A DNA stretch of 41,539 nucleotides from a virus. Of the stretch, positions 12,483 to 21,475 are shown one piece after another. A program made the translations under genes and the position numbers. The stretch is from positions 1-41,539 of the IMG/VR virus record IMGVR_UViG_3300040801_002695; one strand, given 5' to 3'. Position 1 is the first letter of the stretch; each line of letters opens with the position of its first letter. The notes beneath the pieces were generated by a model. The model was not told the DNA's origin and did no database searches. It saw nothing but the letters and a program-made list of their open reading frames with translations.

Positions 12483-14506
12483 CCGGCGAACCCCGCATTG
12501 ATGGTCGTCGTGGAGGTCTGCCCGACGAAGTCCCAGGACACGGAGGTGATGGGGGCGTTGATCTGCGTCAGACCGCCGTTCTCCTCAACGGTGGTCAGGA
12601 TACCCCCGAGGTAGTAGTTCCAGTTGTCGGCCTGGCCCAGCCGGAACGAGCCGCGGTACCGCGTGAAGAGGTAGCGGCGGATCGCGCCGGCCATGGTCTT
12701 GCTGAGTATGTCCGTGTCGTCGCGGAGGGCGAGCCCGGATGATGGAGCGGTGAGCAGGCTGCCATCAGCTTCATCGATGCCCACGACGGTGTCGCCCGCC
12801 AGCCACCAGAACTCCGCCCCGTCCTCCGCGACCACCTTCTTCGGGTCGCCAGCGCCGGAGCCCTTCCTCGCGATCGAGACCTTGACGCGCTGGTCCGTCT
12901 CAAACGCGATCGTGAACGCCATCTTGGATTCGTCGAAGATCGGCCAGACGTGCTCGCTCGCCTCGGCCGAGCCGCTCATCGCCTGGAGCATGTGATTGGG
13001 CGAGGCCTGAAGGTGGAGGCCCAAGTCGCTGTCGAGCACGGCGACACCGATCCGGAACTGCTCCGGCGGCCAGTACCGATCGTTGAGGTAATCGAAGCCG
13101 GTGGAATCGAGCCAGAGGAAGACCTGCGGCGGCAGGAACTGGGCGTTCACGCCGGATGCGTTGTTGTCCGTCGGCGGGTCGGTGGTGTAGTCCACGCCAG
13201 CTTGCAGCGGCAGCCACGTCAGTGTCTCGCGAATGGCATTCTGGTAGTCCGCCGCTGACCCGCTGATGATGTCGCCATAGGCGTCGAGCTTGGGGGCCGC
13301 CTTGCCGCCGTTTCGGTCCCAGTCCGCCGGCGCCGCCCATAGCTGGAAGACCTGGTCGAACCGCGGGGCAGATCGTGCGGCGTCGTGCAGGGCGGCCTCA
13401 TCGCTCGGCGTGCCAGTGCCATCCTCATACGCCGTCTCAAGAGTCGAGCTCCACTTGCCCTCCAGCGTGGAGTCGTCAGCCCGGAGCGAGCAGCAGCAGA
13501 CGATGCGCTTGCCGATCACGTCCAGCCGGTCATACTTCATCTGGGCGTCGTCGGCGAAGCTGATTTCCTGGACGATTGGGTCGAGCGGGGCGTTGACGGC
13601 GAGCGTGAACGGATTCTTCGGGATGGTCTGTCCGTTGAAGGTCCAGTCCTCCGCGAAAACGGAGTAGATCACGATCTCGAACCATTCCTCGGAGAGGTCT
13701 GCCGAGGTCCCGTACCAGACATAGAAGTCGAGGCCGCGTGACAGCGGGATCACCTCGCGGAGCAGCTCGTGAATCGTCACCGGCTCTCCGATCTGGACAT
13801 AGTCGGTGAGCGTCTTCATCACGTCCTCGATCACCTCGTCCCGGCCGCTGATGTACCAGTCGGGCCCGCTGTCCTGCTGAACGAATCGCTTGAGCAGGTA
13901 CTCGGCGAAATCGTAGTTGGACCAGGTGTCCGTGCCGCCGAAGAGGTAGGCGCCGTCGTGCTTCGCGGCGGAGCGGCCGCCAGTGAGCCGACGCTTTCGA
14001 TCGCGTCCGTTGAGGTCCGGGATCCAGTCGGTGACGATCTCCTCCTCGCGGTCCTCATCCCAGAAGATCGCTTGATGAAGCTCGATGCGGTCGAGAGCAA
14101 AGTGCTCCATCCCGTAGGCCGTGAACTGCTGATCACCCGTTGCGCGATCGCTCGCCGTCGCGGCCATCTCGATCGGACGCCGATTGTCGGCGGCGACGCG
14201 GCCGCAGAAGATCGCCTTCTCAGTGTTGTCCGGATACACGAGCCGCACCCGAACGTAATAGCCCTCATATGCCAGCGGCGGGCGACGGACGAAGTCCGTT
14301 TCCCACTGAAGAGCCGTGTCGCCGTATCGATAGCTGAAGGTGCAGCTCGACACGCCATTCGCCGCGGCGGTGGCCGCGTTCACCCGGTCGACCCGAACGG
14401 TTGGATCGTGCGTCCATGCGTCGGACCAGTTCAGCTTGAAATCGAGCAGCGCGACCGCTGTGCGGAAGATGGTTTGCGTGCTCGCGCTGCCGGCGACATT
14501 GGCCAT
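12479..14506 (-). CDS. Large tail-tip / baseplate-hub-like protein (675 aa)
   Basis: ATG 14506 overlaps the upstream stop (TGATG) and has GGAGG and GGAG upstream. The N-terminal 100 residues describe coordinates and conversions typical of tail hub proteins (LLDFKLNWSDAW, YVRVRLVYPDN, AIFCGRVAADNRRP). A mixed central domain (about 150-480) includes LDFYVWYGTSADLSEEWFE and LDVIGKRIVCCCSL. The C-terminus contains SKTMAGAIRRYLFTRYRG. Length and place, following tape measure and distal-tail candidates, fit a tail hub or Tal-like protein. No lysozyme motif is visible. Confidence 0.65.
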   Translation of the reverse strand: MANVAGSASTQTIFRTAVALLDFKLNWSDAWTHDPTVRVDRVNAATAAANGVSSCTFSYRYGDTALQWETDFVRRPPLAYEGYYVRVRLVYPDNTEKAIFCGRVAADNRRPIEMAATASDRATGDQQFTAYGMEHFALDRIELHQAIFWDEDREEEIVTDWIPDLNGRDRKRRLTGGRSAAKHDGAYLFGGTDTWSNYDFAEYLLKRFVQQDSGPDWYISGRDEVIEDVMKTLTDYVQIGEPVTIHELLREVIPLSRGLDFYVWYGTSADLSEEWFEIVIYSVFAEDWTFNGQTIPKNPFTLAVNAPLDPIVQEISFADDAQMKYDRLDVIGKRIVCCCSLRADDSTLEGKWSSTLETAYEDGTGTPSDEAALHDAARSAPRFDQVFQLWAAPADWDRNGGKAAPKLDAYGDIISGSAADYQNAIRETLTWLPLQAGVDYTTDPPTDNNASGVNAQFLPPQVFLWLDSTGFDYLNDRYWPPEQFRIGVAVLDSDLGLHLQASPNHMLQAMSGSAEASEHVWPIFDESKMAFTIAFETDQRVKVSIARKGSGAGDPKKVVAEDGAEFWWLAGDTVVGIDEADGSLLTAPSSGLALRDDTDILSKTMAGAIRRYLFTRYRGSFRLGQADNWNYYLGGILTTVEENGGLTQINAPITSVSWDFVGQTSTTTINAGFAG

Positions 14507-15837
14507 CACTCCACCTCCGCCGGAACGCGGCCGAGCCACTGTTCGCCGCCGACTGGGGCCGACGGTCCAGCCGCATCGGCCGTAGTCTGCACCAGGAATG
14601 ATCCATCGCTGTAGACGCCGTCCCGTCGCAGATGGACGCGCACTTTGACAACAGTGCCGTCGGACTGCGCCGGCAGATCGCGTTGAACCACGATCAGGCC
14701 TGATCCGCTCAAGGTGTTCGTGTATCCCGGCGTGTTTGGCGGCAAGAGCGGCACCCCGAACCCCGTCGCGGTCCAGATGGCGATGGTGTCAGGCTGCTCG
14801 GCCGACCCGTCGCGCATCGCCCAGATGATCACTCTGATGACGCCGCCTGGCCGCTTGATCAGCCGAACATCCAGCGGCCCGATGGGCGGCGTCTCCTCCT
14901 CGGCCCCGGAGTCGATGACGATCCGCTTGTAGGGCAGGCCGTACTGGCCCATGGGCAGAAACCCGGAGTCGATGCACCCGTTGAAGTAGCTCATCGCCAG
15001 ATACCAGTCGCCGTCCGCGAAGGTCGGCGTCGGGGTGTCCGGCAGGCTGGAGGCGGTGGCGAACGGCGTGTCGCCCTCCTGCGGCGGCGAGCCGTCCGTG
15101 CGATAGAAGCGGTACTCCGTGGCGTTGAAGATCCGGTAGAGGCCCCGCAGGTCGCTGTAGTGCGTCGTGGAGTCGTAGACGAAGCTCGCGTGGAGATGCG
15201 TCAGGACCTTGGGGTCGTACGACGTCGAGGATCCGATCGTCCGGCGCACGTGGAGCGTGTCCGTGCCGCTGGCCGTGATCGTCCCGAGGCTGAGCCCTCC
15301 GCCCTCCGTCGTCGGGCTGACCCACGTGGACCCGTCGTCGCTGATCTCGATGCCGCTGACGCCGGAGTCGATCCAGACGGTCACGGAGGTGATGCTGAGC
15401 CCGGAATCGTTCGCCAGGGTGAGCGTGTACGTCTCCACGTCGCCCGCGGACGCCTCGGCGGCCGACACGTCGTCTGAGGCCACCGCGTTGCCGTAGCGGT
15501 CGTCGAGGTGCACAACGGCCTCCGTGGCGTTCTCGTCGAGCGAGGCGGCCGTGACCTCGATCCTGAGCCACGCGTCGCTGTCGTCGCCGTCCTCGAGCAG
15601 GAAGGTCCCGCCGGCGGACACGTCCACCGCCGCGCCGGCGGTGCTGGAGCCCGGCGCCCGCCACTGGAGCGACTCCCCATCGGCCGACGCGAGCAACCGT
15701 CCGGCCCCGGGGCCGTTGATGGCCGCCACCGCCAGGATCTCCACGCCGGGCAGGGTGCCGATCCATGACAGGTGATGGACCTCCGAGCCGCCGGACTCGA
15801 TCCGCAGGGCGTCCGCGTTGGTGGCCGCCGTCGCCAT
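14506..15837 (-). CDS. Tail-tip structural protein (443 aa)
   Basis: Beta-rich throughout with Ig-like or jelly-roll character: repeated strand patterns such as ETYTLTLANDSGLSITSVTV and GTDTLHVRRTIGSS, then GLYRIFNATEYRFYRTDGSP. No catalytic motif. It follows a fibronectin-like protein and precedes the hub candidate, coupled to both by overlaps. Probably part of the distal tail or its decoration. Confidence 0.6.
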   Translation of the reverse strand: MATAATNADALRIESGGSEVHHLSWIGTLPGVEILAVAAINGPGAGRLLASADGESLQWRAPGSSTAGAAVDVSAGGTFLLEDGDDSDAWLRIEVTAASLDENATEAVVHLDDRYGNAVASDDVSAAEASAGDVETYTLTLANDSGLSITSVTVWIDSGVSGIEISDDGSTWVSPTTEGGGLSLGTITASGTDTLHVRRTIGSSTSYDPKVLTHLHASFVYDSTTHYSDLRGLYRIFNATEYRFYRTDGSPPQEGDTPFATASSLPDTPTPTFADGDWYLAMSYFNGCIDSGFLPMGQYGLPYKRIVIDSGAEEETPPIGPLDVRLIKRPGGVIRVIIWAMRDGSAEQPDTIAIWTATGFGVPLLPPNTPGYTNTLSGSGLIVVQRDLPAQSDGTVVKVRVHLRRDGVYSDGSFLVQTTADAAGPSAPVGGEQWLGRVPAEVE

Positions 15838-16406
15838 CAGGAGGCCTCCGAGAAGGTGATCTTGGCCGTGCCCTCGTCAAAGCTGATGTCGAAGTCCGGC
15901 GCGTCCGGTTTACGCACGATGGTCTCGGCCGCGGCATCGAGGGCAAGCGTCGTCCCGGCATTGCCGGCAGCGTCGTACGGTTTCACCCGGAACCGATACG
16001 TGGAGAGGTCATCCAATGGCGGAGTCAGGAAGCGATACTCCCATGCCCCCGTGTCCCGCACCCGGCCGATCTCCTCCCAGTCGCCGCCGTCCTTCTGCTG
16101 CTCGATGGCGTAGAGCTCAACGTCGCTCGCCGCCGAGGCCAGCCACCAGAGCGTCTTGCGGGCCGGGAAACCGTCCGGGGCGTTTGCGATCGGGTCGTAG
16201 GAGGTGCTCGTGGTGTCCTGGCAGATGACGTCCGCCTGCTCGCCGGCCTGGAGCGTGAACTGACGGACGTTCGTCAGGCTCTTGCCGTCGTAGCGCCCGT
16301 CGACGTACCAGTGGTAGTAGATCGGGCTTCCGCCCAGGTCGCTCGTCACGGACACCTGGATCGTCAGCGGGCCGAGCCGGCGGATGTCGTAGGCGGTGAT
16401 CGTCAT
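15837..16406 (-). CDS. Fibronectin-III-like tail protein (189 aa)
   Basis: ATG 16406 overlaps the upstream stop as ATGA. Residues 90-165 match an FnIII-type module: LWWLASAASDVELYAIEQQK, then GAWEYRFLTPPLDDLSTYRF and RVKPYDAAGNAG, the typical Y-x-Y-R-V-x-A-x-D-x-A-G-N ending. The N-terminal region is also beta-rich (LTIQVSVTSDLGGSPIYYHW). Such modules are frequent on phage tails and bind cell-surface carbohydrate or pack between tail proteins. Confidence 0.7.
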   Translation of the reverse strand: MTITAYDIRRLGPLTIQVSVTSDLGGSPIYYHWYVDGRYDGKSLTNVRQFTLQAGEQADVICQDTTSTSYDPIANAPDGFPARKTLWWLASAASDVELYAIEQQKDGGDWEEIGRVRDTGAWEYRFLTPPLDDLSTYRFRVKPYDAAGNAGTTLALDAAAETIVRKPDAPDFDISFDEGTAKITFSEAS

Positions 16407-16774
16407 GAGGTTGCGTTCCGATCCATGTCGAAGACCACGCTGCACAGGTAGTTGCCGTGCGGCGAGATGATGACGCGGTGCGGCCGACGCCGGATGTCCT
16501 TCACCATGCAGAAGTTGAACGTCGTGCCGTGGTCATCGACGATCGAGACGTAGCTGCCGACCTTGTTCTCCATGTTCACGTACCACTGCAGAGCGTTGAC
16601 CAGCGTGTCGATGTACGCGATCGCTTCGACCTGGAACGGCTTCGCCCGGTAGCCGAGCAGTGCGTAGGCGGTGCCGGACTGGCCGAGCACGTTCCACGAG
16701 CGCACCGTCTCCGTCGCGCCCGGCGGGCCGGCGACGCGGATGATGCTGCATGCTGTTCCGCCGATGGTTCCCAT
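16403..16774 (-). CDS. Distal-tail-like protein (123 aa)
   Basis: Start at ATG 16774, overlapping the tape-measure stop as TGATG. Compact beta-strand pattern: VRSWNVLGQSGTAYALLGYR, AIAYIDTLVNALQWYVNMEN, YVSIVDDHGTTFNFCMVKDI. The position directly after the tape measure is where distal-tail or tail-completion proteins are found in siphophages. Family assignment is by context and size only. Confidence 0.55.
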   Translation of the reverse strand: MGTIGGTACSIIRVAGPPGATETVRSWNVLGQSGTAYALLGYRAKPFQVEAIAYIDTLVNALQWYVNMENKVGSYVSIVDDHGTTFNFCMVKDIRRRPHRVIISPHGNYLCSVVFDMDRNATS

Positions 16775-18261
16775 CACAGGTCATCCTGCCTGCTGACGCC
16801 AGTGTTGGCCGGGTTGTTGACGGACTTGATCTGCTCGAGCGTGCGCGGAATGTCGGCAATCACATCTGGAATCACACGGAGAAGGCTGTCTTGTTGAATC
16901 CCGGACCCCGGGGAAATGACCGGCTGGCCGAATCGCTCTTCGTCGTACGGGATCGGTTCTGATTCCTCCATGCGGCGCTGGGCCTCTCGCATCATAAGCT
17001 GATGGGATATAATGGCGTCCCCGCCGAAGAATCGACGGGCTCTCAAGACCCACTCGTTGACGCTCTGTTGAAACGGAGACACATTCTCCATTTCTTGCCG
17101 CACGAGCTCGTTCTCAATCGCTGATTCGGATTCGATTCTCGCGATGCCTCGATCGCGACGAGCGATCTCGAGGCGACCGGCGGACCGACGCCCTTCTCGA
17201 GCAGCTCGAACATCCTCCTGAGTCAGGGCCACATCGACCGTCCTATCGAACAGCCTCGTGGCCTGTGCGTCCTCGATGTCGGAAAGCATCTTCGTGTACA
17301 GGTTCTGACCCGTCACCGGATCGACACTGGACATCGTCTGCTTAAAACCCGCCAATGCCTCTTCACTGCCGAACAGCTTCTTGAGTTCTTCGTTCGACAG
17401 ATTCATTCCCTGAATCGACTGGAGCGACTGCATCAACGGCGCGCCCTCATCAAATCCCATCGTCATCATCTTGTTCAAAAGGGCCTTCGAGATGGTGCCG
17501 GCCTGCTCAGGGCTCTTTGTGACGTTGGTCAGCACGGCCATGAGCGCCATGACTTCCTCGTCGCGGATCTTCATGATGGAGGCCGGGCTCAAAGCCTCCA
17601 GGGCGTTCGACATGATCGCCATCGCCGTCTCCGGCGTGCCGCCGGATGCACCGAGCGATTTCGACAGAACATCGCGGAGCGAACCGGCCTCGTCCGCCCC
17701 GATTCCCCGCTGGAACTTCGAGGCATCGCGAAGGAACTTCTCCGGCTGGCCTCGCGTGACGATGAAGGCATCGGCTGCGAGTTGAGTCTCCGTCCCGATG
17801 CCACCGGACTCGAGCGAGAACTGAATGTCCTTCGCGTGTTCAAGATCACGCGCGCCGCCTGCGGCCAGCAGCGCCTCCGCGCGTGCATTGAACATCTGCA
17901 GCTTTTGCGGATCGCCGTCGGCCAACTGCGCCAGCTCGCCGGAAGCGGCCGCGGTTGCGGTGACCTTCTGGGCCGCCTCCTCGGCGATCCTGTCCAGATC
18001 TTCGAGTGTCCGCATGACGAGGCTGACTGCACTGCCAACGGACACGAACCCGGTCGCCAGCTTGGCGACGGACTTGATCGTCGAATCCACTTTGCGCGTG
18101 GCGCCGTCCATAGAGCTGGCAGTCTGCTCGCCGGACTCCTTTCCAGCCTGCTTCGCGTCAGCGAGCTTCGCCTTCAGCTTCCCCACCTCGCCGGTGAGCT
18201 TGGCGATTTCGCGATCCACCTGCGCCGAATCGCCAGTCATCGTGACTTCAAGACCGGCCAT
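16774..18261 (-). CDS. Tape measure protein (495 aa)
   Basis: Helical throughout, with an N-terminal coiled coil (EIAKLTGEVGKLKAKLADAK, about 19-38), a hydrophobic stretch (VAKLATGFVSVGSAVSLVM, about 65-83) and Ala-rich helices resembling TMP family proteins (PETAMAIMSNALEALSPASI). In siphophages the TMP sets tail length; 495 residues would mean a fairly short tail. It directly follows the frameshifted tail chaperone, whose -1 frame ends inside this gene, the classic gpG/GT-H order. Start ATG 18261. Confidence 0.8.
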   Translation of the reverse strand: MAGLEVTMTGDSAQVDREIAKLTGEVGKLKAKLADAKQAGKESGEQTASSMDGATRKVDSTIKSVAKLATGFVSVGSAVSLVMRTLEDLDRIAEEAAQKVTATAAASGELAQLADGDPQKLQMFNARAEALLAAGGARDLEHAKDIQFSLESGGIGTETQLAADAFIVTRGQPEKFLRDASKFQRGIGADEAGSLRDVLSKSLGASGGTPETAMAIMSNALEALSPASIMKIRDEEVMALMAVLTNVTKSPEQAGTISKALLNKMMTMGFDEGAPLMQSLQSIQGMNLSNEELKKLFGSEEALAGFKQTMSSVDPVTGQNLYTKMLSDIEDAQATRLFDRTVDVALTQEDVRAAREGRRSAGRLEIARRDRGIARIESESAIENELVRQEMENVSPFQQSVNEWVLRARRFFGGDAIISHQLMMREAQRRMEESEPIPYDEERFGQPVISPGSGIQQDSLLRVIPDVIADIPRTLEQIKSVNNPANTGVSRQDDL

Positions 18262-18373
18262 GTTCGCACTCCAATCCGAAACGCCACCAGTCGGCGAGAG
18301 TTGGGGCGTAGCCCCGGCTCAATCCTCTGGCCCAACGGTGATATTGGGCCGATCGAAGGCCAGGGCCTACGCT
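18248..18373 (-). CDS. Tail assembly chaperone, -1 frameshift extension (gpT-like part)
   Basis: After slippage at GGGAAAA (18379-18373) the -1 frame is open for 41 codons across the whole apparent gap before the tape measure and stops at TGA 18250-18248, 12 bases inside the TMP gene. The peptide starts SVGPGLRSAQYHRWARG and ends LADWWRFGLECEHGRS, which reads like real protein rather than random translation. The fused product would be about 285 residues. This reproduces the lambda G/GT arrangement. Confidence 0.75.
   Translation of the reverse strand, partial: SVGPGLRSAQYHRWARGLSRGYAPTLADWWRFGLECEHGRS
18329..18350 (-). promoter_or_regulatory. Hairpin downstream of the frameshift site
   Basis: GGCCCAA (18329-18335) and TTGGGCC (18344-18350) form a 7-bp stem with an 8-base loop, 22 bases past the slippery heptamer. 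A second stem GGGGC/GCCCC lies at 18303-18315. Either could influence frameshifting, though 22 bases is longer than usual spacing. Confidence 0.4.
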
Positions 18374-19104
18374 TTTCCCTCCGAGTCGCTTTCGCTTCGT
18401 GAGATCCATTTCTCGATCGTCGGCCAGTCGATGACGTACTTCATGAAGCCGACGAGCTCGATGTCAGAATCAAACAACCCGAGCATGACGATTTCGTGCG
18501 GGCCGACGCGGTAGTTCGTGCTGAGTGCGCAAAGGGCAGCGTCACGCAGTGCGCCTTGCCTCAGCTCGTTCTCTTCGCTTCGATCGAAGACCCACTCGTA
18601 GAACTTCAGTGCGAACTCCCACAGTCGTCGATACTCCTCTTTCAGTTCGCCGCGCACCCATTCGCCGTCGACGTATTCCACCGTGGTCGGCAGCCGATTG
18701 ACGGTCGCGATCTGCCCTTCGGACTCAACGAGTTCCCGCGCAATCGGGGCCATCCACTGCCTACCGGCCAACTCGGCGAAGTGTCCGTGGATGCGCTGAT
18801 TCCTTCGGAGCGACTCCGGCCCGGGCGGGTCCGCCTTCCACATCCCGAGCCAGATGCCGCGGTCGTCGATCTTCCGCCACTCCTGCTCGTGCGGCTTGTA
18901 GCGCACGTCGGTGTCGGGGTCGTAGGTGACGACGTGGCCGCCCTCGTCGCCCGGTCCGACTCCGTTCGGGTGCTGCTGGCGAAGGCCCTTGTCGGTCGCC
19001 TCGAAGGCGTAGCCGAGGTCGAGGCCGCGCAGCTGCTCGACCGAGAGCCTCGCGCCGGCGCCTGGCACGGCCGAATCAGGAATGAAGTACAGGAATCCGC
19101 TCAT
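18367..19104 (-). CDS. Tail assembly chaperone, zero-frame product (gpG-like, 245 aa)
   Basis: Lies between tail tube and tape measure, the usual chaperone slot. Largely helical, with WRKIDDRGIWLGMWKADPPG, LKEEYRRLWEFALKFYEWVF and ALCALSTNYRVGPHEIVMLG. It ends SDSEGKA at TAG. The penultimate codons GAG GGA AAA contain the -1 slippery heptamer G-GGA-AAA, one base different from lambda's GGGAAAG. Most ribosomes should make this short form and a minority the longer fusion. The sequence itself does not closely resemble any chaperone I can recall. The call rests on position and frameshift. Confidence 0.75.
   Translation of the reverse strand: MSGFLYFIPDSAVPGAGARLSVEQLRGLDLGYAFEATDKGLRQQHPNGVGPGDEGGHVVTYDPDTDVRYKPHEQEWRKIDDRGIWLGMWKADPPGPESLRRNQRIHGHFAELAGRQWMAPIARELVESEGQIATVNRLPTTVEYVDGEWVRGELKEEYRRLWEFALKFYEWVFDRSEENELRQGALRDAALCALSTNYRVGPHEIVMLGLFDSDIELVGFMKYVIDWPTIEKWISRSESDSEGKA
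18373..18379 (-). promoter_or_regulatory. -1 ribosomal frameshift slippery site GGGAAAA
   Basis: The minus strand reads G GGA AAA in the zero frame, an X-XXY-YYZ heptamer allowing both tRNAs to re-pair after a one-base backward slip. It is two codons before the zero-frame TAG. The downstream -1 frame is open for 41 codons. Confidence 0.75.
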
Positions 19105-19115
19105 CAGTCATCCTC

Positions 19116-20036
19116 TCAGGTGATGGCGCTGGTCTCGTCGACGGTCAGTGGTGCGTTGGTGCCGTCGTGGCGGCACGGGATGCGGATCGAACTCTCCGCC
19201 GGCGAGCCGCTGCTGCCGTCCCGACTCTCGTTCACGCTCAGGCCGCAGGCGGTGAGCTTGACGTGCTCCGCCGTCCCGTCGGCCACGAACGAGCCGCCCA
19301 GGGCTCGCTTGCGGAAGTAGATCGTGGTGTTGGCGTGGCTCGCGTCGAGCCCGCCCAGCGGGATCTTGCCGCTCGAGAAGTAGGTCGGGTCGATGCCGCG
19401 AATCGTGATCGAAGGGGAGATGTTCTCGACACTCGAGAACGTCGGATCGACGTCGCTGTCGGCTCCCTCCGCCGTCACGCGGTGTCCGAGGTCGATCTGA
19501 ATCGATCGCATGCCGGTGATCGACTCCTCCTCGAGCGTGACGGATCCCATCGTCCACCGCTCCTGATCCGGATCGATGCTCGGCAGCGCCACGTTGTCCG
19601 CGACCTGAACGATGTCGTTCACGCCGTCCGAGGTCGCGATGACCTCGTAGGTCAGCATCGCATCGCCCTGGTGGTCGCAAGTGAGCATGCGCGGGACCAA
19701 GATGCCGTTGACGATGGTCTCCGTCCGGTGGTCGCTCGACGAGGACCGCGTGCCGCCGTCCGCGTGCTTGGACAGGTAGAGCACCACGCCGCCGCTGAGC
19801 GTGGACACATCGACCGGCGCGAGGCCCGTAACGCCCAGCGCCGCCGCCAGGTCGCGCGTTCCGAACGTCGCGACCGGCGCGCGACCCCGGATCGACTGGA
19901 ACTCGTCGTAGACGGTGCTCGTCGTGCGCTCGGCGCTGACGTTCTCATTCAGCGTCAGACCGCTGCTGCCGATGGCCTTGATGACCGTCGCACCGAGCTT
20001 GACCGCATGGATTGAGTACCTGACGCTCTGGCTCAT
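19116..20036 (-). CDS. Major tail (tube) protein (306 aa)
   Basis: A beta-rich protein in the tail-tube position, after the tail-completion proteins and before the chaperone. It opens MSQSVRYSIHAVKLGATVIK, with IRGRAPVATFGTRDLAAALG and VTLEEESITGMRSIQIDLGH in the body and a possible second small beta domain ending TNAPLTVDETSAIT. The single tube gene with no contractile sheath next to it supports a siphovirus-type tail. Confidence 0.75.
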   Translation of the reverse strand: MSQSVRYSIHAVKLGATVIKAIGSSGLTLNENVSAERTTSTVYDEFQSIRGRAPVATFGTRDLAAALGVTGLAPVDVSTLSGGVVLYLSKHADGGTRSSSSDHRTETIVNGILVPRMLTCDHQGDAMLTYEVIATSDGVNDIVQVADNVALPSIDPDQERWTMGSVTLEEESITGMRSIQIDLGHRVTAEGADSDVDPTFSSVENISPSITIRGIDPTYFSSGKIPLGGLDASHANTTIYFRKRALGGSFVADGTAEHVKLTACGLSVNESRDGSSGSPAESSIRIPCRHDGTNAPLTVDETSAIT

Positions 20037-20055
20037 GGCTCAGCCTCCGTGATGG

Positions 20056-20559
20056 TCACCGAATCTGTTCGCGGTGACTTCCGCTTCTCTGCTGCTTCAG
20101 TCGTTTGTCGATCGCCTTGTCCAGGACCCGCACGAGACGACGCTGCTCCGATGTGGTGATCGTCCGAAGCTCCGACTTCATGTCCGGCGAGAGCTTCCCG
20201 TCCTCCCTGCGGCGACGGAAGTTGAACACCCGGGCGCCCTGCATCCGCACCCGGCAGCCCTTCGACGTGGACGTAATCCGCTTGATGCGCGTCAGAGCTC
20301 GGCCCTGGCCGGTGAAAACGAGCTCGCGTGTGTGGCCGAAGATTCGGCGCTTCCGGATGTTGTAGGCCTTCGTCCGCGTCTGGTAGCCGTAGCGCTGGGC
20401 GGCGCCGTGCGTGAAGTGCCGAGGCAGCATCTCCCCGTGCCAGTGGTCGGCGGGCTCGCGCCACGACTCCTTGAGGATGCGGTTCATGTCCGCCCTCGCA
20501 AGGCGAGCGTCAGTCAGCCTGACGGCGCCGTTGGACTTGATGACCACGGTTCCGATCAT
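20056..20559 (-). CDS. Tail completion / neck protein, gp10-like (167 aa)
   Basis: Strongly basic, with RADMNRILKESWREPADHWH near the N-terminus, RKRRIFGHTRELVFTGQGRA and a long Arg/Lys-rich C-terminal helix. This charge pattern and its place between the connector genes and the tail tube suit an HK97 gp10-like or minor tail completion protein. The start ATG 20559 overlaps the preceding gene's stop. Specific family not confirmed. Confidence 0.6.
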   Translation of the reverse strand: MIGTVVIKSNGAVRLTDARLARADMNRILKESWREPADHWHGEMLPRHFTHGAAQRYGYQTRTKAYNIRKRRIFGHTRELVFTGQGRALTRIKRITSTSKGCRVRMQGARVFNFRRRREDGKLSPDMKSELRTITTSEQRRLVRVLDKAIDKRLKQQRSGSHREQIR

Positions 20560-21068
20560 CAGTACGTCACCTCGATCTCGCCCTGCAGCCAGTCGCCGCT
20601 ACCGGCTCTCGCGCTCTTCGGTCCTCTCGCCATCTGCTCTCGCATCGTCTGTTTGATCTCGATCCGGCCCGCCTGGCCGGACTGCGTCCAGAGCTCATCC
20701 TCGATGCCGCTCAGGACGTTCTCGAACCAGACGTACGGGTCTCCATACTGGTTCGCGCCCTCCTGCTCGAACGTCGGCACCGGCGTGTCGATCAAGATGA
20801 AGAGCTGGCCGGACGGGACGTAGGTCTCGACGGACTCACGCGACCTCGTCGCGCTCGTGATGCCGATCAGAGCCCACGTCGCCCGCGTTGCCCCCTCGCC
20901 CTCGGCGTCTTCGTTCGGCGTCTCGCCCTCGAAGATGTAGGCCTCGGCCTCGGTGGCGTCGTCGGCGTCGACCAGCGACTGGAAGGTCGAGCAGTTGGCG
21001 AGTTGCTTGGCGAGGTAATACATCGCCAGAGCCGTCTCGCTCGTGCGTGTGACGGTGGAGAGGGCCAT
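20559..21068 (-). CDS. Tail terminator-like protein (169 aa)
   Basis: ATG 21068 overlaps the upstream stop as TGATG. N-terminal helix ALAMYYLAKQLANCSTFQSL followed by a beta sandwich-type region (TRATWALIGITSATRSRESV, GQLFILIDTPVPTFEQEG) and a helix-strand end. This helix-then-sheet order, size and position before the tail tube match tail terminators (lambda gpU type). Call by architecture and context. Confidence 0.6.
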   Translation of the reverse strand: MALSTVTRTSETALAMYYLAKQLANCSTFQSLVDADDATEAEAYIFEGETPNEDAEGEGATRATWALIGITSATRSRESVETYVPSGQLFILIDTPVPTFEQEGANQYGDPYVWFENVLSGIEDELWTQSGQAGRIEIKQTMREQMARGPKSARAGSGDWLQGEIEVTY

Positions 21069-21463
21069 CACTCACCCCCCGTGAATTGTCGGCGATCACG
21101 GCGATAGCCCTGCTTGTGGCGTTCCTGCGGCTCAATTCGCACGGCCGTGCCCTGCCAGTCGTTTCCGAGCTCGCGCACAGAGTCGATCCACCAGTTGTCG
21201 CCGTCGTACTCGAGGATGTTGTCCTCGGCGCATGTTTCGAGCGAGGCCTTCGTGAGGATGAAATCGATGACCTGGCTGCGCATGATGCCGTCGCGGTCCT
21301 CGTACTGGCCGGTGCGGCGACGCCAGACAGAAGCCGTCTGAATCGTCGTTTCCAAGGTCACAGCTCCGGTCGCGTCGTTGACGGCCTTGTACCTCACGAT
21401 TGCCGCGAAGTGGGTGCTGCCCACTTCAGACACGCTGGCCATGATGGAGTCGAACTCGCTCAC
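21068..21463 (-). CDS. Head-tail connector / stopper-like protein (131 aa)
   Basis: MSEFDSIMASVSEVGSTHFA start, then beta strands (IVRYKAVNDATGAVTLETTI) and DFILTKASLETCAEDNILEY, which recalls the phage head-closure proteins that report on DNA-contact loops, followed by NWWIDSVRELGNDWQGTAVR and a basic tail. The head-closure (stopper) role is inferred from place between capsid and tail terminator. Confidence 0.55.
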   Translation of the reverse strand: MSEFDSIMASVSEVGSTHFAAIVRYKAVNDATGAVTLETTIQTASVWRRRTGQYEDRDGIMRSQVIDFILTKASLETCAEDNILEYDGDNWWIDSVRELGNDWQGTAVRIEPQERHKQGYRRDRRQFTGGE

Positions 21464-21475
21464 CGCGTCTCCCGA

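Noticed and set aside
18303-18350. Intrinsic terminator before the tape measure gene
   Set aside because: The two hairpins there have no T-run on the minus strand, and the region is translated in the -1 frame.
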